A DNA stretch of 64,000 nt from Hyphomicrobiales bacterium (lineage in GTDB: Bacteria; Pseudomonadota; Alphaproteobacteria; Rhizobiales; Aestuariivirgaceae): assembly GCA_025359045.1 (NCBI GenBank), contig JANYHN010000008.1, forward strand, positions 1 to 64,000, given 5' to 3'. This document shows positions 1-8,613 of the stretch, in pieces. A program made the translations under genes and the position numbers. Numbering within the stretch: the first letter of the stretch is position 1; each line of letters begins with the position of its first letter. The notes beneath the pieces are model-generated. The model ran no database searches, was not told the DNA's origin, and worked only from the letters and a program-made list of their open reading frames with translations.

Positions 1-116
1 TAATCGGCCGTGGCCACGCCGATGGTTTTGGTGCCAAGATCTAGGGCCATCATGCGTTGGTTCATGGGCAAGGCCGCAATGGCGGGCAGGGCGGCATCGA
101 GAAGGATGGACATCAT
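1..116 (-). CDS. ruvX: RuvX/YqgF Holliday junction resolvase, 5' end only
   Basis: Only the first 38 or so codons are in the window; the gene runs off the left edge. The visible peptide contains the motif ALDLGTKTIGVATAD, the first strand and catalytic-Asp region of the YqgF/RuvX RNase H-fold family, thought to act on Holliday junctions or in pre-16S rRNA 5' maturation. Two adjacent ATG codons (114-116 and 111-113) can start it. A later ATG at 63-65 would leave almost nothing before the DLGTKT strand, and alphaproteobacterial members usually have an N-terminal extension of this kind. It is divergent from the acetyltransferase at 171. Confidence 0.8.
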   Translation of the reverse strand, partial: MMSILLDAALPAIAALPMNQRMMALDLGTKTIGVATAD

Positions 117-170
117 CTGGTCTTAGCGTTTTTTCTTGGCCTGGCAAATAACTCGAACTATGAAACACGC

Positions 171-857
171 ATGAGCACAAATCCCATAGGCCCAATTGTC
201 GATCCGCTGCCACCCGGCACATTGCCAGACCTTCGCCCCATCGGTGGGCGCTGGATGCGGCTTGATCCGCTTGATGCGGAGCGCCATGTGGCTTCACTTT
301 ATGAATCAATCAGCGGTGACAAAGCTGATGATGGCATGTGGACCTATATGGCGTTTGGGCCATTTCCAAATTTGGAAAATTTCACGGAATGGCTGAAGCA
401 GCGCCAAGTCTTGCGCGATCCTTGGTTTTATTCTCTGATCAATCGCCAAACCGGAAAGGCCATGGGCATGGGTGCGTTTATGCGGGCCGATCCTGCAAAT
501 GGGGCTATTGAAATTGGCAGCATCTGGCTTGCGCCAGCACTGCAACGCACAAGGGAGGGAACGGAATCTCTTTATCTCATGATGCGTCATGCCTTTGACG
601 AACTCGGCGTGCGGCGTTTGGAATGGAAATGCGACGCGCTCAATGCGCCCTCGCGCCGTGCCGCGCTGCGTTACGGCTTTACATTTGAAGGTATTTTCCG
701 CCAGCATTACATTATCAAGGGGCGCAACCGCGATACGGCTTGGTTCTCTATCATTGATAAGGAATGGCCTGCCATCCATGCGGGGTTCGAGAAATGGCTT
801 TCCCCTGAAAACTTTGATGAAAATGGCGTCGAGAAAGCCAAGTTGCAGCTGCGCTAA
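171..857 (+). CDS. GNAT family N-acetyltransferase (RimJ/RimL type)
   Basis: This 228-residue protein resembles the RimJ/RimL-type GNAT acetyltransferases, which move an acetyl group from acetyl-CoA to an amine; the substrate cannot be told from sequence. Family marks are the N-terminal GRWMRLDPLDAERH segment, the central strand ending in GAIEIGSIWLAP, and the C-terminal NAPSRRAALRYGFTFEGIFRQH segment, which forms the last helix and strand of the fold. The frame is open back to 57, but the ATG at 171 gives the length and N terminus typical of the family. It stands alone between divergent ruvX and co-directional gatC, 40 nt downstream. Confidence 0.82.
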   Translation: MSTNPIGPIVDPLPPGTLPDLRPIGGRWMRLDPLDAERHVASLYESISGDKADDGMWTYMAFGPFPNLENFTEWLKQRQVLRDPWFYSLINRQTGKAMGMGAFMRADPANGAIEIGSIWLAPALQRTREGTESLYLMMRHAFDELGVRRLEWKCDALNAPSRRAALRYGFTFEGIFRQHYIIKGRNRDTAWFSIIDKEWPAIHAGFEKWLSPENFDENGVEKAKLQLR

Positions 858-897
858 TCTCTTGCTAGGAAGCGCTCAATTCATTTAAGGAAATTTC

Positions 898-1185
898 ATG
901 TCGGTTGATGAAAAAACGGTGCGGCGCGTGGCGCGTCTGGCACGGATAAAAGTGGCAGATTCTGAGCTGCCAAAGCTTGCGGGCGAGCTCAACGTCATTC
1001 TCAACTTTGTTGAGCAACTCAATGAAGTGAATGTAGAAAATGTGGAACCGCTGACTTCAGTGGTCGAGCTAAACATGAAGAAGCGCAAGGATGTGGTGAC
1101 CGATGGTCATTACCCCAAAGCGATTATCCAAAATGCAGCCGCCAGCGAAGATGATTTCTTCGTGGTGCCGAAAGTTGTCGAATGA
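898..1185 (+). CDS. gatC: Asp-tRNA(Asn)/Glu-tRNA(Gln) amidotransferase subunit C
   Basis: GatC is the small subunit of the GatCAB complex, which amidates Glu-tRNA(Gln) (and Asp-tRNA(Asn)) in bacteria lacking the cognate synthetase. The 95-residue protein has the family's N-terminal helix ([12 protein letters not shown]), the middle segment [22 protein letters not shown] shortened here to its two helices, and the C-terminal tail ending [11 protein letters not shown], which wraps around GatA. An AAGGAAA Shine-Dalgarno-like stretch lies just before the ATG. The stop overlaps the gatA start by 4 nt, so the two subunits are probably translationally coupled. gatB is not in the window. Confidence 0.96.
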   Translation: MSVDEKTVRRVARLARIKVADSELPKLAGELNVILNFVEQLNEVNVENVEPLTSVVELNMKKRKDVVTDGHYPKAIIQNAAASEDDFFVVPKVVE

Positions 1186-2648
1186 CCAGCCTTACAAATC
1201 TCACCATTGCCGAAGCCCGCGCGAAATTGAAGGCGCGCGAATTCTCGGCGCTTGAACTCACCGAAAGCTATATCTCAGCCATTGAGCAGGCCAAGATCCT
1301 TAACGCTTATGTCGCCGAAACCCCAGACCAGGCGCGGGCTATGGCCAAGGCCTCGGATACTAAACTTGCCAAGGGCGAAGGCGGGGCGCTGGAAGGCATT
1401 CCACTTGGCATCAAGGATTTATTTGCCACCAAAGGCGTTCACACCCAGGCCTGCAGCCATATTTTGGACGGTTTCAAACCGGGATATGAATCAACAGTCA
1501 CGCAAAATTTGTGGGATGCGGGTGCTGTGATGCTGGGCAAGCTCAATATGGACGAGTTCGCTATGGGCTCCTCAAATGAGACCAGCTATTATGGCGGCGT
1601 CACCAATCCTTGGCGGCGTCACAACTCAAATGCGGCGTTGGTGCCCGGCGGTTCTTCAGGCGGGTCTGCGACAGCGGTTGCTGCGCACATCTGTGCTGCG
1701 GCCACGGCAACCGACACAGGCGGTTCGATCCGCCAGCCGGCCGCTTTCACAGGCACAGTAGGTATCAAACCTACTTATGGCCGCGTATCGCGCTGGGGCA
1801 CGGTGGCGTTTGCGTCGTCACTTGATCAGGCTGGCCCGATCACGCGTGATGTGCGCGATGCTGCTATCATGTTGAGGGCTATGGCATCTGTGGATGATAA
1901 GGATACCACTTCGGTTGATTTACCAGTGCCTGACTATGAAAAAGCCATTGGCAAATCGATCAAGGGCCTGCGTATCGGAATCCCAAAAGAATATCGCCCA
2001 GATGGTCTTTCGGCCGAAATTAATGCTGTCTGGGATAAGGGTGCGCAGTGGTTGAAAGAGCAGGGCGCTGAGATCGTTGAAATATCATTACCACACACTA
2101 AATATGCGCTTCCTGCTTATTACATCGTAGCCCCCGCCGAAGCGTCATCAAACCTCGCGCGTTATGACGGTGTTCGTTACGGGCTGCGTGTACCGGGTGA
2201 TGATTTGATCGACACTTATGAGAAAACTCGCGCTACAGGTCTCGGCAAAGAAGTGCAGCGCCGCGTGATGATAGGCACTTATGTTTTGTCGGCTGGTTAT
2301 TATGATGCTTACTATGTGAAGGCCCAGAAAGTCCGTACACTGATTAAACAGGATTTTGATAAGGCGTGGGCTAAGGTTGATGTGGTTCTCACACCTGCCA
2401 CGCCAAGTGCCGCTTTTGCTCCGGGTGAAATCACTGATCCGGTTCAGATGTATCTCAATGATATTTTCACTGTGACTGTGAACATGGCGGGATTGCCGGG
2501 CATTGCAGTGCCTGCGGGACTTTCATCGCAAGGTTTGCCGCTTGGATTGCAGTTGATTGGTAAACCTTTTGATGAGGAAACATTGTTTCAAACGGCGCAT
2601 GTAATTGAACAGGCGGCAGGAAAGTTTACCGCGAAGAGTTGGTGGTAG
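1182..2648 (+). CDS. gatA: Asp-tRNA(Asn)/Glu-tRNA(Gln) amidotransferase subunit A
   Basis: GatA is the glutaminase/amidase subunit that releases ammonia from glutamine for transamidation. At 488 residues it is full length. The amidase-signature triad can be read directly: Lys78 in [10 protein letters not shown], the cis-Ser in GGSSGGSA (about 158-162) and the nucleophilic Ser182 in [13 protein letters not shown]. Later family marks include [16 protein letters not shown] and the C-terminal [18 protein letters not shown]. The start overlaps gatC by 4 nt. The next gene is convergent and separated by a palindromic repeat. Confidence 0.97.
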   Translation: MTSLTNLTIAEARAKLKAREFSALELTESYISAIEQAKILNAYVAETPDQARAMAKASDTKLAKGEGGALEGIPLGIKDLFATKGVHTQACSHILDGFKPGYESTVTQNLWDAGAVMLGKLNMDEFAMGSSNETSYYGGVTNPWRRHNSNAALVPGGSSGGSATAVAAHICAAATATDTGGSIRQPAAFTGTVGIKPTYGRVSRWGTVAFASSLDQAGPITRDVRDAAIMLRAMASVDDKDTTSVDLPVPDYEKAIGKSIKGLRIGIPKEYRPDGLSAEINAVWDKGAQWLKEQGAEIVEISLPHTKYALPAYYIVAPAEASSNLARYDGVRYGLRVPGDDLIDTYEKTRATGLGKEVQRRVMIGTYVLSAGYYDAYYVKAQKVRTLIKQDFDKAWAKVDVVLTPATPSAAFAPGEITDPVQMYLNDIFTVTVNMAGLPGIAVPAGLSSQGLPLGLQLIGKPFDEETLFQTAHVIEQAAGKFTAKSWW

Positions 2649-2654
2649 CAAGCT

Positions 2655-2702
2655 CGCCCTCCGCCCTTCGGGCACCTCCCCCAGCAAGCTGGGCGGAGGG
2701 CG
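2655..2702. repeat. GC-rich inverted repeat in convergent intergenic region
   Basis: Twelve-base perfect arms (CGCCCTCCGCCC at 2655-2666 and its complement at 2691-2702) enclose a 24-nt loop. The element sits 6 nt after the gatA stop. Its position suggests a transcription terminator for gatA, but there is no following T-run. The wording of the repeat resembles the dispersed intergenic palindromes common in Hyphomicrobiales genomes. The next 60 bases, with phrases such as GGGGGAGCTGTCC and GACTGAGGGGGTG, look like part of the same composite element. Confidence 0.6.
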
Positions 2703-2802
2703 AAATATTACACGCTCAACCAACTCGTTGGGGGAGCTGTCCAAAGGACTGAGGGGGTGCCTGCCACATGCGACGGCTTTGCGCTTTTAGGTGAGGAACG
2801 GT

Positions 2803-3459
2803 TTATCCCAGCTTTACCAATCTCAAGTAAGGCTTCACTGTCTTCCAGCCTTGCGGGAATTTTTCTTTGGCAGCTTCGTCTGAAACCGACGCCAGAATAA
2901 TAACATCCTCGCCTTGTTTCCAATTCGCAGGTGTTGCCACAGATTTCGTCGCCGTTAATTGCAAAGAGTCAATCACGCGCAAAATCTCGTGGAAATTGCG
3001 GCCTGTGCTCATGGGATAAGTGAGGATCAATTTGATCTTCTTGTCCGGCCCAATTATCATCACGTTGCGCACGGTGGCGTTGTCAGCAGCTGTACGACTT
3101 TTCGCATTGCCAGAAGCGTTAGGGTGAATCATTCCGTACAGCTTAGCCACGGTCAGATCACTATCGCCGATCATCGGATAATTTACGTCAGAACCAGTCA
3201 CATCTTTGATGTCTGATTTCCAGCGCAAATGATCATCCACGCTATCGACCGAAATGCCAATCATCTTCACGCCGCGCTTGTCGAACTCTGGTTTCAAGGT
3301 TGCCATGGAGCCGAGCTCAGTAGTGCAAACGGGTGTGAAATCTTTGGGATGAGACACAATCATCGCCCAGGAGCCTTCGATATAATCATAGAAATGAATA
3401 CGACCTTCAGTCGTGTCAGCTTCAAAATCTGGAGCAATATCACCGAGTTGCAATGCCAT
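2803..3459 (-). CDS. 1-Cys peroxiredoxin (Prx6 family)
   Basis: The 218-residue length, the long C-terminal dimerisation domain and the absence of a resolving VCP motif place this in the Prx6 (1-Cys) class of thiol peroxidases, which reduce hydrogen peroxide and organic or lipid hydroperoxides in the cytosol. The peroxidatic Cys45 is in FTPVCTTELG, with the supporting SHPKDF just before it. The Prx6-type segments PMIGDSDLTVAKLYGM and SMDR-equivalent TPANWKQGEDV are also visible. The gene is divergent from the YHS protein at 3629, and the 169-nt spacer holds a strong inverted repeat. It converges with gatA. Confidence 0.93.
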   Translation of the reverse strand: MALQLGDIAPDFEADTTEGRIHFYDYIEGSWAMIVSHPKDFTPVCTTELGSMATLKPEFDKRGVKMIGISVDSVDDHLRWKSDIKDVTGSDVNYPMIGDSDLTVAKLYGMIHPNASGNAKSRTAADNATVRNVMIIGPDKKIKLILTYPMSTGRNFHEILRVIDSLQLTATKSVATPANWKQGEDVIILASVSDEAAKEKFPQGWKTVKPYLRLVKLG

Positions 3460-3502
3460 AAGGGCCTCCTGTTGTGGTTCTTCTTTAATATAGTGCGTCC
3501 AT

Positions 3503-3540
3503 CGTTCGGAATAAAGAACAAAATTGAAATATTCCGAACG
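3503..3540. promoter_or_regulatory. 38-bp inverted repeat, candidate shared operator
   Basis: Perfect 11-bp arms CGTTCGGAATA (3503-3513) and TATTCCGAACG (3530-3540) flank a 16-nt AT-rich spacer. Each arm contains a smaller palindrome-like core, TTCGGAA/TTCCGAA. The site is 44 bp upstream of the peroxiredoxin start and about 90 bp upstream of the YHS gene start, in the only intergenic space between the divergent pair. It does not match the spacing of a classical OxyR site. The binding protein is unknown. Confidence 0.55.
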
Positions 3541-3628
3541 CCATCAACACAAGGTGATAATATTACAAACCATTGTGTGTCGCAGGTGTGAACGTCCACG
3601 GGTATATTACAAAAAACGGAGAAAGCCC

Positions 3629-4081
3629 ATGAACGTCATCAATCGCAGAGACCTGTTTTTCGCTGGGGCATTCTTGAGCCTCGCATCAACTCTTGCTGCA
3701 GCTGCCACTGGATTTGACAACCATCTTAAAAATGCTGCGCTTGGTGGTTATGATGCCGTTGCCTATTTTGCAGAAAAAGCCGCAAAGCCCGGCGACCCAT
3801 CCCATAAACTTAATTGGAACGGCGTTTATTGGTATTTTACATCTGCTGAAAACATGAAACTCTTTGCTGCGAGCCCAGAAAAATATGCCCCGCAATATGG
3901 AGGCTATTGCGCTTTTGCTGCGGCCAAGGGTGCTGTTGCGCCAGGTGATCCGGAGGCTTGGACTGTGTTCAAAGATAAGCTCTATATCAATTTGTCGCCC
4001 GCCATCAGAGAGCAGTGGTCAAAAGATATTTCGGGTTACATTGTCCAAGCCGATAAGAATTGGCCAAAATTATCGAAATAA
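3629..4081 (+). CDS. Secreted YHS-domain protein
   Basis: This 150-residue protein starts with a Sec-type signal (MNVINRRDLFFAGAF, hydrophobic to about residue 23, cleavage probably near AAAATG). The mature part is a YHS domain, a small cysteine-containing metal-associated module: GGYDAVAYF, WNGVYWYFTSAENMKLFAASPEKYAPQYG is its core (shown here only in part as YWYFTSAENMKLF), then GGYCAFAAAKG and a short C-terminal helix. Such proteins are common in Proteobacteria and of uncertain function. The ATG at 3629 is chosen because it begins the signal sequence and follows a GGAGAAAG ribosome-binding site; upstream in-frame sequence overlaps the operator. Confidence 0.85.
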   Translation: MNVINRRDLFFAGAFLSLASTLAAAATGFDNHLKNAALGGYDAVAYFAEKAAKPGDPSHKLNWNGVYWYFTSAENMKLFAASPEKYAPQYGGYCAFAAAKGAVAPGDPEAWTVFKDKLYINLSPAIREQWSKDISGYIVQADKNWPKLSK

Positions 4082-4086
4082 CGAGC

Positions 4087-6546
4087 TCACGCCTTAATGC
4101 GCTCGCCCTTCGGATCATAGAAGCTGCCAAGCTGAACTTTTACGTCGTAACGTTTCCAAGCTAATTCAACTTCCCATTTGCCAGATTCAATCCAATCCCT
4201 AGTCACGCCGTCGCTGTTTTTAACATAGCCGAGGCCAAGCGATTTGTTGACGCGGTGTCCCCAAGCGCCAGATGTGGTTGATCCTACATTCACGCCGTTC
4301 CGATAGATCGGTTCTTCATGATAAATCATCTGTGCCTTTTCGCTGTCATCGTTCAGAGCAATGCAAACCAAGCGCTTCGTCAACACGGGCAATGCTTTTT
4401 GCTTTAGCAATGCCTCGCGCCCAATAAATCCGGCGGGCTTATCCCATGCGATGGCAAAGCCAAGTCCCGCTTCGAGAACGGTCTCTTCATCCGACATGTC
4501 ATGGCCCCAGTGGCGGTAAGCTTTCTCCATACGGGCGTTGTTCATGGTGTGCATCCCGGCAGGTGTGAGGTTAAATTCCATACCGGCCGCTTGGACTGTT
4601 TCAAACACATGCGCGGCAAATTCGGCAGGCACATAAAGCTCCCATCCCAATTCGCCCACATAGGTTATCCGGCTGGCGCGAACACGGGCATAGCCAATTT
4701 CAATTTCTTTCGACGTGCCGAAGGGAAACGCAGCGTTCGATAAATCAGCGCCAGATACTTTCTGGAGCAAAGCACGTGATTTGGGTCCCATGATTGAAAG
4801 CATTGGCAAGCCAGATGTAACATCTGTTGAAATGCAATGCGTATTTTCAGGTGTGTGTTTCCTCAACCAAGACATGTCTCGGGTTTGAGGGACTGCACCA
4901 GTCACCACTAAGAATTTGTCTTCCGCCAAGCGCGTCACCGTCAGGTCGGCCTCAATGCCGCCGCGTTCATTCGTCCATTGCGTGTAGACAATCTTGCCCG
5001 GCTCAACATCGACATTATTGGCGCTGATGTTGTTGAGTACCTTGCAAGCATCACGGCCCGCCACTTCAAATTTCGCAAATGAAGATTGGTCGAAGAACAC
5101 CACATCGTTCATCAGAGCCTTGGCTTCGTAGTCTGCGCAAGGAAACCAATTTTGGCGGCCATATGAATATTCATACTCGCGCTTCACGCCACCGCGCGCG
5201 TACCAGTTTGGCCGTTCCCAGCCATTAACCTCGCCAAATACCGCACCCAATTTATCCGTATACTGATGAAATGGTGAGCGACGAACCCCACGTGCAGTTT
5301 CGGCTTGGCGATAAGGCCAATGCATTGCATAGAGCAGGCCTAGAGTTTCTGTCACGCGGTCGCGCACATAATTGGTGTTGGACTGGAACGAATGAATCCG
5401 CCTTACATCAATGCCGTTCAAATCCACTGGCGCATGGCCATTCTTAATCCAATCGGCCAACATCAAACCCGCACCGCCAGATGACTGAATGCCGATGGAG
5501 TTAAAACCTGTGGCCACAAAAAGGTTCTTCACTTCGGGCGCTTCGCCCAGATAATAACGATTATCCGGCGTAAAACTTTCTGGCCCGTTGAAGAACAATT
5601 GAATACCAGCCGTTTCCAAAAGTGGAACACGGTTGATCGCGTTGGCCAAGATCGGCTCGAAATGATCCATGTCTTCTGGCAGTGTGACGAATGCGTGCTC
5701 ATCATCAATTCCGCCACCACCCCAAGGCTTGGCCACGGGTTCAAACGCACCCACCATCAGTTTGCCCGCATCTTCTTTGTAGTATGTGCATTCATCGGGC
5801 ACACGCACCACTGGCATATTGCGCGGCAACTCGGCAATCGGTTCCGACACGATATAAAAATGCTCGCAAGCATGAAGTGGAATGTTCACGCCAATTGAGC
5901 GACCAAGTTCTCTCGACCACATGCCTGTAGCCATCACAATTTTATCGGCCATGATTGTGCCAGCAGTTGTCTCGACGCCCGTCGCTGCAGCCTTGTTTGT
6001 TAAGATACGAGTCACTTTCACATTTTCAAAGACCTGCGCACCGCGGCTCCGCGCTCCTGCTACCAAGGCCTGCGTTACGTCAATGGGATTAACTTGGCCA
6101 TCTTTTGGCAAAAACACGCCGCCTTTAACGCTGTCTAAATTATAATGCGGAACCCGTTTGCCAATTTCCTCCGGCGAGATCACATCAACGGCAAGCCCAA
6201 AATTCTTGGCCATCGAGGCGCCGCGCAGCAATTCCTCCATGCGGCCCTCGGTCAGCGCAATTGAGATTGAACCATTTTGCTTAAAGCCAGTTGCTTGACC
6301 TGTTTCCTTTTCAAGCCCTTCGAAAAGCCCAGCCGTATATTTAGCTAGTTCCGTCAGGTTACGAGACGCCCGCAGCTGACCGACCAACCCTGCCGCATGC
6401 CAGGTGGTTCCTGAGGTCAGTTGCTTGCGTTCCAAGACCACCACGTTGGTAATGCCAATTTTGGTCAAATGATAAGCAATCGAACAGCCTACAATGCCAC
6501 CGCCGATAATCACGACATCGGCTTGTTTGGGCAGTGGTTTCGACAT
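4087..6546 (-). CDS. FAD-dependent oxidoreductase, dimethylglycine/sarcosine dehydrogenase family
   Basis: An 819-residue two-part enzyme of the dimethylglycine/sarcosine dehydrogenase family. Residues about 9-380 form a DAO-type FAD domain: dinucleotide motif VVIIGGGIVGCS at 11-22, and GTTWHAAGL at 46-54, where His50 matches the histidine that carries covalent FAD in this family. Residues about 385-440 look like the FAO_M linker. Residues from about 450 form the GcvT-like tetrahydrofolate domain (GAVFGEVNGWERPNWY, then GYARVRASRITYVGELGWELY and the C-terminal barrel with GSTTSGAWGHRVNKSLGLGYV). It probably oxidises an N-methylated amino acid and passes the one-carbon unit to folate. The true substrate is not determined. 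The gene is monocistronic here, with no adjacent soxBDAG-type subunits. Confidence 0.88.
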   Translation of the reverse strand: MSKPLPKQADVVIIGGGIVGCSIAYHLTKIGITNVVVLERKQLTSGTTWHAAGLVGQLRASRNLTELAKYTAGLFEGLEKETGQATGFKQNGSISIALTEGRMEELLRGASMAKNFGLAVDVISPEEIGKRVPHYNLDSVKGGVFLPKDGQVNPIDVTQALVAGARSRGAQVFENVKVTRILTNKAAATGVETTAGTIMADKIVMATGMWSRELGRSIGVNIPLHACEHFYIVSEPIAELPRNMPVVRVPDECTYYKEDAGKLMVGAFEPVAKPWGGGGIDDEHAFVTLPEDMDHFEPILANAINRVPLLETAGIQLFFNGPESFTPDNRYYLGEAPEVKNLFVATGFNSIGIQSSGGAGLMLADWIKNGHAPVDLNGIDVRRIHSFQSNTNYVRDRVTETLGLLYAMHWPYRQAETARGVRRSPFHQYTDKLGAVFGEVNGWERPNWYARGGVKREYEYSYGRQNWFPCADYEAKALMNDVVFFDQSSFAKFEVAGRDACKVLNNISANNVDVEPGKIVYTQWTNERGGIEADLTVTRLAEDKFLVVTGAVPQTRDMSWLRKHTPENTHCISTDVTSGLPMLSIMGPKSRALLQKVSGADLSNAAFPFGTSKEIEIGYARVRASRITYVGELGWELYVPAEFAAHVFETVQAAGMEFNLTPAGMHTMNNARMEKAYRHWGHDMSDEETVLEAGLGFAIAWDKPAGFIGREALLKQKALPVLTKRLVCIALNDDSEKAQMIYHEEPIYRNGVNVGSTTSGAWGHRVNKSLGLGYVKNSDGVTRDWIESGKWEVELAWKRYDVKVQLGSFYDPKGERIKA

Positions 6547-6736
6547 TCTTTTGACTCCTCGAAAGATTCTTCTGTTTAGACCTTAGCAGGCTGATTGTTT
6601 AACTTGAAAGCGCCAGTTCATTCACCTCCCTAGGCCAGAAACTCACGCAAAATAAATCAGCTTAGCAAGCGTTCATTTTCCTTTGCGACTGTTGCGACGG
6701 TTCGCTAAGGTGGTTGCAGAATTTGAGGATATTTAA

Positions 6737-7138
6737 ATGTATAAGGGCGATATTCCACCAACCGAGGCGCATCAGCGCTTAAAAGGAAATTCTGCTGCCG
6801 TGCTGATTGATGTCCGCACTCAGCCCGAATGGACTTTTGTTGGTGTACCGATGGTCGACCGCCTCGTGCGGCTGTCATGGCAGGTTTACCCGACGATGGA
6901 AGTGAACGCCCGCTTTGTTGAAGAAGTTCAAGCCATGGGTCTTCCCAAAGATGCTGAAATTTTGTGCCTTTGCCGTTCGGGCGCGCGCTCAGCTTCAGCG
7001 GCCAATGCATTGGCTGGCGCGGGCTATACCAATTGCTGGAACATCGCCCAAGGTTTTGAAGGCGACAAAGATGCATCTGGCCATCGGGCCCAAACCAATG
7101 GCTGGAAAGCTGCTGGCCTTCCTTGGGTTCAAAGCTAA
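6737..7138 (+). CDS. Rhodanese-like sulfurtransferase
   Basis: A single-domain rhodanese of 133 residues. The persulfide-forming active loop is CRSGARS with Cys79 as catalytic residue; the CH2A-type motif AVLIDVRTQPEW begins the fold at about 21-32. A tail GFEGDKDASGHRAQTNGWKAAGLPW is shared with many alphaproteobacterial rhodaneses (quoted in part: TNGWKAAGLPW). Its TAA overlaps the ATG of metZ by one base, so the two are almost certainly cotranscribed. Together they suggest a role in sulfur supply or sulfane-sulfur handling around homocysteine synthesis. Confidence 0.9.
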   Translation: MYKGDIPPTEAHQRLKGNSAAVLIDVRTQPEWTFVGVPMVDRLVRLSWQVYPTMEVNARFVEEVQAMGLPKDAEILCLCRSGARSASAANALAGAGYTNCWNIAQGFEGDKDASGHRAQTNGWKAAGLPWVQS

Positions 7139-8337
7139 TGACCAAAAAGACTCGTACTAAAAATGCTCCAGCTTGGGGTGATGCGACTAAACTTGTGCGC
7201 GGTGGGTTAGAGCGCACAGCTTTTGGTGAAACCTCAGAAGCTCTGTTCCTTAATTCCGGCTTCGTTTACGACGCACCCGAAACGGCCGAAAAGCGCTTCA
7301 TGGGCGAAGATGATGGCTATGTTTATGGACGTTATGGAAACCCAACGGTTTCAATGTTTGAAGAACGTTTGGCACTGCTCGAAGGCGCTGAGGCTTGTTA
7401 TGCTGTAGCATCCGGCATGGCTGCCGTATTTGGTTCACTTGCTTGCCAACTTAAGGCGGGAGATCATGTTGTTTCGTCTAAAGCATTGTTTGGTTCTTGC
7501 TATCAAGTCATCACTAGCATTCTGCCCCGCTTTGGTATCACCCACACGTTAGTTGACGGGGCTGATTTGGACGCTTGGGCAGCGGCCATTCGCCCAGAGA
7601 CCAAATGTGTTTTTTTGGAAACGCCGTCAAACCCTACGCTTGATCTTGTTGATTTGGCTGGTGTTGCGGATATTGCAAAGAAAGCGGGCTTAGTTGTTGT
7701 GGTCGATAATATTTTTGCCACGCCTATTTTACAAAAGCCTTTGAATTTTGGTGCCGATGTTATCGTTTATTCAGGAACCAAACATATAGATGGGCAAGGC
7801 CGGGTTCTGGGTGGCGCGATTGTGTCCACTAAAAAATTCAAAGAAGAAATGTTAAAACCATTTTTGCGACACACCGGCCCATCAATTTCGCCGTTTAATG
7901 CTTGGGTTCTGCTTAAGGGTATGGAAACTTTGAAATTGCGTGTCGAAGCGCAAAGCGAGTCTGCTATGATCGTCGCCCAGCATTTGCAGGCGACAAAAGT
8001 GGTGAGCCGCGTGCTTTATCCGCATCTCGAAAGTCATCCGCAATATGCGCTCGCAAAAAAGCAAATGAGCCTTGGTGGAACCATGGTAACCTTCGAAGTG
8101 GAAGGTGGCAAAGAAAAGGCCTTTGATCTTTTGCGTAATTTGAAAGTGATCGACATCTCCAATAATCTTGGTGATGCCAAATCGTTAATGACACATCCAG
8201 CATCTACCACCCACCGCAACATTGGCCCCGAAGCACGTGCGATGATGGGGATCACCGACGGCATGTTGCGGCTTTCTGTTGGGTTAGAAGACATCAAAGA
8301 TATATTGGATGATGTGAAGCAGGCTTTGGCGGATTAA
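7138..8337 (+). CDS. metZ: O-succinylhomoserine sulfhydrylase
   Basis: MetZ makes homocysteine from O-succinylhomoserine and sulfide, joining the sulfide made by the adjacent sulfite-reduction operon to methionine synthesis. The 399-residue protein is a Cys/Met-metabolism PLP enzyme. The PLP lysine is Lys215 in YSGTKHIDGQGR, a phrase typical of MetZ, and YGRYGNPT and ETPSNPTLDL are further family marks. A TTG at 7123 would add five residues, but ATG 7138 overlaps the rhodanese stop (TAATG) and fits the family N terminus. The 3' end overlaps the convergent DUF2061 gene by 4 nt. Specificity for O-succinyl rather than O-acetyl ester is inferred from family resemblance. Confidence 0.9.
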   Translation: MTKKTRTKNAPAWGDATKLVRGGLERTAFGETSEALFLNSGFVYDAPETAEKRFMGEDDGYVYGRYGNPTVSMFEERLALLEGAEACYAVASGMAAVFGSLACQLKAGDHVVSSKALFGSCYQVITSILPRFGITHTLVDGADLDAWAAAIRPETKCVFLETPSNPTLDLVDLAGVADIAKKAGLVVVVDNIFATPILQKPLNFGADVIVYSGTKHIDGQGRVLGGAIVSTKKFKEEMLKPFLRHTGPSISPFNAWVLLKGMETLKLRVEAQSESAMIVAQHLQATKVVSRVLYPHLESHPQYALAKKQMSLGGTMVTFEVEGGKEKAFDLLRNLKVIDISNNLGDAKSLMTHPASTTHRNIGPEARAMMGITDGMLRLSVGLEDIKDILDDVKQALAD

Positions 8338-8591
8338 CTTTCTTCTGTCGCCAAATTCATTTTTTTCAAACCAAATCGGCTATGTGCCCATGCGCGCTCA
8401 TGAAAATAATAAAGCGCAATCTTTGTCATAATTTCAAAAGCTGCGATAGAACCAGCAATTTTAAACGACCCCGTAAAAAACCAGCCCCAAAATGCTGTAT
8501 CCAGCGATCCTAACACGCGCCAGCTAATGGCTTTTACAATTGAACGTTTTGGATTTGAGTTTGCATTCTTAGCAATAATCGCAGCGGCCAT
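8334..8591 (-). CDS. DUF2061 small membrane protein
   Basis: An 85-residue protein of the DUF2061 family: RSIVKAISWRVLGSLDTAFWGWFFTG begins the domain (RSIVKAISWRVLGSLDT), followed by a second hydrophobic segment IAGSIAAFEIMTKIALYYFHERAW. Two membrane helices are predicted. DUF2061 genes recur beside or fused to sulfate-assimilation genes in Proteobacteria, but their biochemical role is unknown. It lies 22 nt after cysH on the same strand and probably ends the operon. Its stop overlaps the convergent metZ stop region. Confidence 0.85.
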   Translation of the reverse strand: MAAAIIAKNANSNPKRSIVKAISWRVLGSLDTAFWGWFFTGSFKIAGSIAAFEIMTKIALYYFHERAWAHSRFGLKKMNLATEES

Positions 8592-8613
8592 AAGGCACTC
8601 CTAAGGTTGGGGT

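Noticed and set aside
306-779. Minus-strand open frame of 157 codons inside the acetyltransferase
   Set aside because: The plus-strand protein has clear GNAT motifs through the whole stretch, so the opposite frame is a shadow.
3503-3540. OxyR binding site
   Set aside because: The arms lack the ATAG-N7-CTAT pattern and spacing of OxyR sites.
6547-6736. Possible SAM-II riboswitch before the rhodanese-metZ operon
   Set aside because: Some fragments (CGCTAAGG, GTTGCA) resemble SAM-II parts, but their order and pairing do not fit the pseudoknot. No other riboswitch form was recognised.
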